NCBI GenBank assembly: GCA_003024985.2
Contig: PXIH01S0000137.1
Origin: Euperipatoides rowelli
Lineage: Eukaryota; Onychophora; Udeonychophora; Euonychophora; Peripatopsidae
Length of the DNA stretch: 12,039 nucleotides
Reading direction: 5' to 3' (one strand)
Shown: one piece after another, positions 1-10,100 of the stretch
How positions within the stretch are numbered: position 1 is the first letter of the stretch
How the letters are laid out: each line of letters opens with the position of its first letter
Notes under the pieces: model-generated
What the model was told of the DNA's origin: nothing
The model's database searches: none
What the model saw: only the letters and a program-made list of their open reading frames with translations
Translations under genes and position numbers: made by a program

Positions 1-179
1 TATTATTTAGGGGGTGTACATATAAATTGATTTTGCTAAAATTACACAAATATGCGCGCAGATTTGTGCGGATATTAGTGAAAGGGTTAAGAAAGACTTG
101 GAAAAAAATAGCAATGCTTTGATATCTGGTATGCATGAACAAGGTTGGAAATAAAACAAACAGATTTAATCAGAAATGA

Positions 180-408
180 AGTATGGAAAGGTGGGGAGGT
201 GGTTATAGTCTTTTGGATGAAGTAAGAAAGAGGGAATGGAAATATGGCAGACATATCTTGAGAGAATCTGCAGGAATTAGACTAATAACAGCACTTGATG
301 AATGGACAAAAAGGTGAAAAGAAGAGAAAGACCAAGAAGAGATGGTTAGATAACCTTAAGGACTGGGCTAACATCAGGAAATTTGCTGTATTAAAAAGAA
401 GAGTAAGC
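180..408 (+). mobile_element. LINE reverse-transcriptase C-terminal remnant, frameshifted
   Basis: Two frames together resemble the extreme C-terminus of a non-LTR retrotransposon ORF2. In the first (about 216-314), EVRKREWKYGRHILRES is followed by ALDEWTK. After a shift near 311-313 the next frame (313-400) reads GEKKRKTKKRWLDNLKDW. This is the familiar pattern of a 'RRxWxxxGHVLR ... EW ... GKRxRGRPxxRWxDNxxDW' tail. The frameshift and in-frame stops make it non-functional. Similarity fades near the N at 409. The LINE family cannot be named without a search. Confidence 0.6.
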
Positions 409-1140
409 NAACCTTTCGCCTCGGAGAACATACTCAATGATGATGCTTTTTTTTTTAAGTCATTATCTTTCAAAATCTTTGATAAAAAAAAATGTTCAAA
501 ACCACAGTGTGTAACTTTTAAGAAATAAGGCATGAACATTAATAAATTAAAGTAACCAGAAAAAAATAACGAATAAGAACAAGGTTTAAACATGTTTTAA
601 TTAAAAAAAACTTCATTTTAAATCAAAGATAAATTAATTTACCCACACTGCCCAATTAATTACTCAAAACATAATAAGTCACAGAATGGTAAAACTTTCC
701 TAAAAAAACTAACGCTTCCCCATTTTTTGTCGCCATTTTTTTAAAAACTTAAAAATGATGGTTAATATTCAAAAAAATAAAATGAATGTAGCATTACATA
801 ACCTTCAAACATTGCCGAAATGATTTGCAAAATTTTCCCAGTGTCAAGCCATAATATAATTTAAAATAAGTTTAAAAACACATCATAACTAGCATTATGT
901 TATAGCCCATAAACACAATGTTAGCTACAGTACATAGATTCCAGTTTGTATCATTGTATTAAAAAATTATTTGTTGTGATTACTGTAATACTAAACAAAA
1001 ATGAAATAAACAAATGAAATCATAAAGAGCCAATTAAGATTTTTGTTATGGTTATATTTTAAAGTCTATACTAAACTAAAACTCACAATGTAATATTAAA
1101 CAAACAATTTAAAAGCTTATCTGTAGTAGAAAAAAATTTA
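401..1140. other. AT-rich non-coding stretch, nothing recognised
   Basis: This stretch is strongly AT-rich with many short A and T runs. I searched the minus strand for a further troponin T exon, looking for an acceptor followed by a GLDPEAL-like stretch, and saw none. It is either the intron beyond exon 1147-1193 or the region downstream of the gene. The short plus-strand frame here has no family features beyond the LINE remnant at its start. Confidence 0.6.
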
Positions 1141-1145
1141 ACTTA

Positions 1146-4100
1146 CTATTTGTTCCTGTTGATTTGTCTTTGACGTTCATTTAACTCTTTCAGCTAAAAG
1201 TTATACATTATTAATTTTAATTATGACAGCAAAAATTTATACATAAAATGTGAACAATAACTCCTACTAGATCTAATTGTAAACTTCCTTAGTACAGGGA
1301 TTTAGTAGAAATTCACTTACATCATACTCTTGCCTTGAATGCCTGGTTTCTAAATCATATTTCTGTGTTTCTAAATCAATAATCAACTGCCATAATTCTG
1401 CTGCCTTGGATTTGAGTTTGTCTACAGAAAGACCATCGGTATCTAAAGTCTTGATACGTTCAGATAAAACTTTCCTCTTGTTGTCTTCTAACTGATCCTT
1501 AGTAAGAGACATCTCACCTTTGGCTTGGATTACATTACCAAACTATTTACAAAAAAAAAATTAAATTTTTTTTTTTTTTTTTAAATTTCATAATCACATG
1601 TTAAAATAATTTATGCATAAAATGAACAAATAAAATTGTAAAAATATAGCTACTTTTTTAACCACCATATTTAAATGTAGCAACATTATTGTTTTGATGG
1701 CTATAACTTTTGTTCTGCCATGTAACAAATATTTTATTTTTATTTGGGAGGGCGAATGGAGGTTATTATTTTATAGGCCATAAATATTATCCTTCACAGA
1801 GCTAATGGTATGTTAACAAAATAAAAATAAATCTAAAAAGATTTCTGTAGTGGCATATATTGCCATGCGACAAGTTCTACAAAACAAAATAAAAGATAAA
1901 TTGGCTAACATTTTAAATTAAAACTAAACAATATGGAGCATTTAATCTTTGGGGCATAACCAACTATTTATAAGACCAGATCTATTTTAAATGAGACCTG
2001 TTCAAGGCAATAAATTATGTACATAATTTTGCAAAGCTAATTAAATTTCTCCTGTGGGATGAGAAATTTAGTAAAATGATAGCGAAGCAATTTCGAGAAT
2101 ACTGTACTTCCGGTAGTATTATCAAGTAAGCATTTAACAGCGTTATGACCAAAATCTTTTTAGATAATATTTGCAGCTAATTTTAGATATTTTAAATCAA
2201 AAACTGGCTACAAATCCTGATGAAAAATAATGCAATTTTCACCAATAACTTTATTAGAGCTGAAAGCATTTTTAGGAAAATTATTGGTTTTGGACTCATA
2301 CAATTACAAGGAAATATCAGAAAATATTGGAGTAATGAAAGCCTCGTAGAAATTTCTGGATTAAAAAATATATATTTCGTTGAGCTAGATTTATCCTAAT
2401 TTTATGATAGTTACATTTTGTAAATGAAAATTAATCTTTAAAGACCATCCTGATTGACAATATATATATAAGGTTAGCTAATTATTTATTTCCTCAGTTG
2501 TTGTTTTTTAAAATATAATATTCTTTGCCATGAGGAGCGCCAAACTCAAGATAAACGAGTCAATAAAATACTGTTATGTTGAATAAATGAGAATGTGAAT
2601 GAATTTAAAAATTACAAAGGGAACAAAATACTGTATTATTATTATTCTTGTTTATTGATCTAGAGTTATTTACATATTTAGACATAAAATAATCTGAAAT
2701 TATTAAGGCATTAGCCTGCAATGATTTAGGCCTTATTACAATAATTATAACAGTATATTAACAATGGGAGTTTAATAACAAATAAAATTTCCAGAGAATA
2801 TTTACTATACAAAGATAATTTTTCAATCATTCACTAGCCTCATCATATTAACCACTGGTGATTTCCTTTATCGAGTAGTTTTTGTTCTAGGAATCAAATT
2901 TCTGTGAACATTTCATGTATTTTCATCAGAGACCAACCTCTGTTTTTCCTCACAGTATATATAAAAAAAATAATAATCAATAACAAATAAAAAAAGGATT
3001 AGAATGGACAATCATGGCACATTTATATTTAACCCAGAAAACAGTAAAAGAAGGTGCCATTTTAATTATGAAGCATACAAATGCAATTTTTTTTAATATA
3101 AATTAGTACCGGTATATAATTTAGATTTCATAAATTAGTTATACCATAGATTGGTGTTTTTTTTAAAGCTATTAGGCTATCTGCCGAACATATATTTAAA
3201 AAAATATTTTCTGTGTGTAAAAATTAAGATTAGATATAATTTAATGTCATTTTAAAATATACATTTTTATATACTGTATTCATATTGTGACAATTCCAAA
3301 TTGGTAGAGTTAAGAAGTCCATCTCTTTTTTTATGGTGATATAATTTTTTTTTGACTAAATCTTTAAAAATAGTATCACACAAACTGCAATAAAAATACA
3401 GGTCAAATTTCATTAAACCAATTGATTGCAGCTTGGGCAGAAATTCACTTTTAAATCTGATCATGCTTAGTCACCATTGCGTTAACATATTCCTCCACGT
3501 GGTTTCAATCCACAGCCAGATAGACGTTCACCGTTTGAGATATCATAAAAAGGCAATAACATGTACTATTTCTGTTTGTTAGCATTTATGATTGAATAGG
3601 CTTTGGCTTTTTTTAAAAAAAATCTTGACAATCCTGGGCAATCCCATTTAAAGATATGGTTCAAAACCTAATCACAATGTAAAATGCACTTGAACACAGG
3701 GGACAATCAGTCTCACTGTAATTTGGCATCGGGCTGCAGAGAAATTATTTGGCTGCAATTTTCATTGTTTCATACAAATTATTTATTTATTATTACAACA
3801 TTCAAATGTTTTAAAATAATAAAAACATTTTTAATATTTTTGATAATTTTCTTTTCTTAACATGTTAAATACAGCCGGAGGCTTATTGGCTGTAATGTAG
3901 CATGCAAAGCAAAGACTACACGTCTTTAAAAACAACGATATGATAATCTGTATAGGCTACGACAGCTGAGCATTTCTATGTTAATTAAACATGTCTGTCA
4001 GAAAAAAAATACATCATTCTATTTACATCATTCATAGTTTCTAGAAAATATTAAATATCATAAAGCATCTTGTGTTTCTAGTTTTCTCCATGGTGAACTT

Positions 4101-7100
4101 CTGGTTTTACGTAATGTTTAATCTTTTTTTTATTTTAAAATTAAGTTAAGCCAAGCAAACGGTCAAAAAATGAAAAAAAAAATGTATAAATTTTTACAAA
4201 TGTTTTTGACTGATTAATATTTAACAAAGATTTAAAAATGTAATAAATCCATTTCTTTTGTTCTTAGATTAAAAAAAAAATCAATTTTACTGACTATACA
4301 TTGCTTTAAATATCCTCAAAAGTTTAAAAAAAATGCTCATTTTTATCGTTACTTTTGACATTATATATACTGTATATATGCAACAGCCATGTTTGTTTGG
4401 TCTCGTTTGAAAGATAATCTCATTGAGAATTTATCAAAAATGTTAACGTCATGAGAAAATAAATTTCTAACCAATAAAATTAAAGAATAGTAAAGCTCTT
4501 TATTTAAAAAAATCACTGCAAAATAATGTTTTAAAACACATGATATTCCAGCCAAACAATTTTCAGCTTGCTTAGGTGAAGCTACACCTTTCAAGCTCTC
4601 TCATTGGTCATTATAAAAGCTGACATTTTAATTAAATGTCTTGTTGAAAGGTAATGATTTCAAGCTTCCTGAATGGTTAATTGGCAAAGATGACATGTTT
4701 TTTTATAAATCTCTAGAAGTAAAGAATTTGAAAATCATTTATTTAGTAGTCTGAAATAGAAAATAATAATAAGAAAGGTAAAAAGATTTGAAGATTTAAT
4801 AAGAAATGAACAAGTTTGCGCATTTAAAATTTTTTAAATGATAAATTAATTAAATAAAATTTTCTGTGAACTTTAACGTTAATTTCTGACAATTGCTTTT
4901 TTTTTGCCAATTAACCAGCCGGGGGAAACAAATATTAAAAAAGTATAATAATTAGAGTGATAAAAATTTTGTAGATTTACTATATACACATTTAAGAATG
5001 TTAATAGGGAAGGAAAAGGTTTTACACCAAATAATTATAAATTTATGAATAAATTAAGTTTAAAAAATATTAAAAAAAAAAAATTACAAAAGAATAACCA
5101 AAGCAGAAATTGATTTGATATTCCTTATTTACATTCTCCATTTAATATAAATAATAATAAAATTGGTTGGATACAAATATCTTGAACAGTTTTTAAAATA
5201 TCTGTGCCCCAAAAGTAGGCACAAATTATGAATACAGGTGGTGCTGCATTCACATTTGCAAATTTTATGCAAATTTTCTTATATAAATTATTGTATCATC
5301 ATCATATACATTTGCACAAAGTTTTGTGTAGTTGGCTTATTATTTTATTATACTTCATATTTTGACCAAACTCTTGCTGTAATATAAAAGAATGTTGCAC
5401 ACGTTTGGATTGTCTTATTTGCTTGGAGTGGCGTTAACCATTACCAACGAGTATATTATTTCCCTCTTTATGTTTTTATGTGGGTGGACTGGCGGAAGCC
5501 AGTTTGAGGTGTAGGACCGCCCCTTTCTTTGTATTGCATCTTTTCATATTATTGGGCTTCTTGTTTATTGTCGCTAGCCAGCAAGTTGCTGCCTATTAAT
5601 AGTTTGTGAGCTGTGTATTACGTTCCAGTGAGTTAGCACAATGTTTTGAATTAAACCACTTTTAGTATCCAGTTATTTATCTCCCTCAACATTATTTCAC
5701 AGTGGTCGGCTGTGGGCTACAGGACAGGCCAATTCTCAGTAATAGTTAAGTGCATCTGGCCAATGGCTTAAAAAGTAATTGTACATGTAACAGTTAATTT
5801 AATAAAAAATAAATAAAAACAGCTTACATTTACTGATTTTGGAAATTATAGTAAAAGTTGGGCCTAGAAATAAACAACTTCAATTTACTTCTAAAGCTAT
5901 TTTTGATAATGCCAGAAGGGTAAAAAAAAATGGAGCTGAACCCTTATGTCTGAGAATTGATTAATGAAGTAACCCTTGAACCAATACCTGATATTGTTAT
6001 TTTTGCATCAGAGAGTAATCAAATCTAAGCTTTTTGAGTGATTTTATAGAATTAGCATATTATCATTCACCAATCTTATCCTATCTAGATATTTTTTTTT
6101 ACACCTTTAGAGAATTTCTTTATCACAAAGATCTAAAAGAAGAACCACAACATACCAGTCACCATTAGAAAATTAATTGTATGAAAGCCAAGGCATTTCC
6201 TATGCTTTTGATGTAACTTTTTTTTTCTTGAATAGTGCATAAAACGGGGGTTTGAAAACTTCAGCTGATCATTATGAGGCGAATGGTTTTTAGTTTTTTT
6301 TTTTTTTTTTTGGCATTAGAATTATATTCCAGTGACTTTATTTTTCAGCACAAGAATTTAAAATGAATTCTGTATTTTTTTGCTTGCCNGAAATTGATTT
6401 GATATTCCTTATTTGCATTCTCCATTCATTATAAATAATAAAAAAATTGGTTTGATACAAATATCTTGAACAGTTTTTAAAATATCCTTGTCCCAAAAGT
6501 AGGCCAAAATTATGAATATAGGTGGCGCTGCATTCGCATATGCAAATTTTATGCAAAGTTACTTATATAAATTAAATTGTATCATCATCCTATACATTTT
6601 CACAAAGTTTTGTGTAGTTGGCTTATTATTTTATTATACTTCATATTTTTACCAAACTCTTGCCTTAAAATCAATGTGATTAGTTTAGAAAAAATATTAC
6701 GCTTACATTCTAGAAAGATGCAAAAGTGACTCGCCTTCCCCTAATAGTTATTTAATTTTTAAATGATTTTTTAAAAAAAAAATGATCGGAATATTAAATA
6801 AAAAAATGACAGCATGATTTTCAAAAGTAAATAGTTAATTTCTAAATACTATATTTTTAATTGTAAAAATATTAACCATTATTCAGTTGCTAAATTAATT
6901 ACTAGGCAATGCCAATAAAATAAATGCTACTTTATAGAAATGAAATCTATTAGAAAATAAGCTCAAAACATATCTTATTTAATAAAATGTTGTGAATTAG
7001 TTTTATGATTGAAAAAGAAAAATGGTTGTTTTATTTATTTACTATTTCTCGACATAAAGCTAAACCAACTTACTTTTTCAGTCTTGTTTTCTGCTTTCTT

Positions 7101-10100
7101 TTCAACGACGAAGTTCCTACCTCCAGACATAGCAGCTTGAGCCACAGCCTTTTTACGTTCAGCCTCTTCTTGTTTTTTAACCCTTTCTTCCTCTATTTTT
7201 TTACGTTTTTCTTCCTAAATGTTAAAACAAAAACAATAAACAATTAAATTACTGTATTGTTTGCAGCACAAATTATTTAAAATGAAAAAAAAAAAATTGG
7301 TTTAAAAAAAACTTATCTGATAAATAAAAATTATTACCTCCTCCCTTTTGCGTTGCTCCTCAATAACCCTTTTTTGTTCCTCCATACGCCGTTCTTCTTC
7401 TTCACGTTCTTTCTTACGACGTTCCTATAAAAGAAAATAAATAGGTAAAAATATTTAACAGATACTGCAAAACTTTTATTGAAGTCTAAAGTAAAAAAAA
7501 AGTCATTTTTTTTAAATTCTGTTAATAAATTCACATTTATTTCAAGTAGAAAGCATCAACTTAATTTCTTTCAAATATTTATCATTTGATCTGACAGATT
7601 TTCAATCAAATAATTTCAAGGTTATTTAATAATTTAACATTGCAATCAGCATTTAATTTATTAGTGGTAGTAAATATAACCATTTTTTTATTGCTGCTCT
7701 TCAACACTCATTTATTTCTAGCTAATGATTTCAATAGCAATGATAATATAAATTCTTAAAAAAAATCTGTCCTGAAATGAGTTAATCAATGAAATGAATG
7801 AAAACAAACCTTATATACAGTACGGAGATATAAAAGTATATTACGTGAAGAAATTATTATTTTTAAGGCTTGCGATTTTTCTTGTTTTCAGTATCATAGC
7901 CAGGGGGAGTTCAGAGTAGTGATCGCTCCCCCTCCTATTTCTATTTGAATAGGCACCTCATTAACTATTTTAGGTTTCAGTCACAAAAGTCTAGCTGTTT
8001 CTTTTATAGCACGCTTTGAATTTTTTATAAAATATGCACAAGAGATTCGTGAAAATATACCGGTAATTAAAATGTACCAATAGTAAAAAAAAAGCTCATT
8101 AAATATTCTCAGAAGGGTCAAGAAAAAAAAAAGCTTAGCAAAACCTAATGCTCTGAGCGCCTATATTTTTCCAGCTTAGCTCCCATTCAATCAAACCTGG
8201 CTATACCGATGTTCGTTTCATAAAAATAAGCATCAAATTAATGAATATTATTCTTAGATTAAAAATTTATTTTGCTTAACCATTTAACAAATGAAAAATT
8301 CACAGCGCTATAAAGTCTGAAACACAAAAGCTAAATAACAGCCTCACATTCTAAGAACATTGGAAATGAAAAACATCATGAGTGCTGCCATGAAGAAAAA
8401 AATGAAGTCCAAAGCACAGTCATATTTATAGCTTCTGTATACTTCAATCTGTTAATAGATTGATGTATTTAGATTTTTCTTATTTATCTTAGCAGTAAAA
8501 TAATTTTCAAAGGGAGGGAAAAAAATAACAAAGATAAGAATGAAGATTGATAAAGTGCTGATGGCTTTACAGAGTGAAGTAAAAATTATGTCCTCTATAG
8601 TTTCATCCCCTTTCTTATTCTTAGACCTTTCACTGCGAAGTGTTAGAAATACTATCAAGCCATCTGCTACAACTGAGAACACTTGCAGATATGTACAACT
8701 ACCTCAGAATGATAATAGGATAACAAAATTAAAAAAATTACATTTATGGTGCTAATTAATTCATTATAATTACAACTTAAACTCTAATTTATAATAATAA
8801 TGTTTCTATAACGATAAATTTAAAACAAAAAATTTATTTTATACGCAAATTCTAAATATACAGTACCGGTATACAAAAAAATTAAATATAGAGTACGTGT
8901 TTTTTTTAAAAACAAGATTACATGATGACGGAGTCTTATGTTTAATGATAGTGCAAAGGGAAACATGTTATTTATTCGGCTCCGCACCTGAGGCATGACA
9001 TATTTTTACATAAACGGCTAATTCTCACGAGAAAAACTTAATACGAAAATGAAAAAAAAACAAACATACCGTACAATAAATATTTTTCTTTGTCATGAAA
9101 ATATTTTTATTTGATCTTTTGTCAACTCATTTTAAAGAATTAATCTTAATTTTTGTTTTTGGAATCTATTTTGTAAGACTGTACCTGTTTTTCTTTCAAT
9201 TTTTTAAGATCTTCTTCTTCCTTCTCCCTTTGGATACGCCGGGTCTCTTCTAATTCTCTGATCCTTTGAGCCTCCTCCTCTTCATGTTTACGACGCGCAG
9301 CCTGTTCATAAACAAGAATCGTAATAAAATTTAATGATAATATTTACAAATAAAAACAACAACATTCAAAAATAAACATTAGAACATAATTAATATTCCT
9401 GGTGTTTAACATGAACAAGTAAGGATGGTACTGTTCAATATGTTATATTTGTATTTTATTTATTTATACATTTTTGGCGGTGTATTGTAATAGCCCATTT
9501 TGAAGGTCAACCCGATCTTTGTAATCTTTAATAATAAATATCCTACCTAATATTGTTTATAACATCTTATATATTTATGTAAACATCATTTTGATTATAA
9601 TTTATATCATAATATACTTTGTGTTTGATTATTCATCGCTATTGGCTGGATTAAATAATATAAATAAGCTTATATAAATGCCTATTTTTTTTTTTTTAAT
9701 TTCAATGAACATTTTTAGTTAGGAATGTAAAAGAGAAATCTGTGCTTAAATTTGGATTTTCCATTATTTTTTTTTAGGTGTTTAAACCAAAAAGAATGGT
9801 TATTGATATAAATTCAGAAAAATATAGTCGAGATAATAATAATATAAAATTTCAATTTTATAAGTAATGTTAATAATATAAAATTGTTACAAAATTATAA
9901 TAAAATTGTTACAAACTTATAATGAAAAACTGACCTCCAAAGCTATCTGTGCTTCAGTCATCTGAGATTCCTTGGGAGCCTCTTCTTCACCAGATCGATC
10001 TACTGGCCTGAAAAATTATAAAAATTAAAATAAAATGATTAAATGTAATTGACAAATATGAAAATAAAAAACTTTAAGGTAAAGATCTAAGTAAATAAAA

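Noticed and set aside
26-151. Plus-strand open stretch of about 41 codons (IDFAKITQICAQIC...)
   Set aside because: No family recognised and too short to support; it might be upstream LINE sequence but lacks diagnostic motifs.
295-528. Plus-strand 77-codon open frame as an independent gene
   Set aside because: Its first third matches a LINE tail and the rest is low-complexity; it passes through an ambiguous base and has no start context.
3267-3464. Minus-strand frame with a CSLC...HH pattern resembling a BED-type zinc finger
   Set aside because: The Cys/His spacing does not fit a BED or C2H2 finger well and no neighbouring transposase sequence or element ends were found.
3480-3545. GC-richer patch that could be an exon
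   Set aside because: Frames are short on both strands, with no troponin T or other recognisable sequence and no convincing acceptor-donor pair.
4361-4594. Minus-strand 77-codon open frame
   Set aside because: No recognisable domain, no splice or promoter context; consistent with chance in a long intron.
5106-6663. The two direct repeats as LTRs of one small (TRIM-like) element
   Set aside because: The repeat ends do not begin with TG or end with CA, and no primer-binding site or polypurine tract lies at the inner borders.
7005-7247. Plus-strand 80-codon open frame rich in Phe and Ser
   Set aside because: It is the antisense shadow of troponin T exon 7074-7214; the Phe/Leu/Ser-rich look comes from reading Glu/Lys codons backwards.
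8540-8755. Plus-strand 71-codon open frame
   Set aside because: It lies antisense to the more protein-like hydrophobic minus-strand frame and shows no domain of its own.
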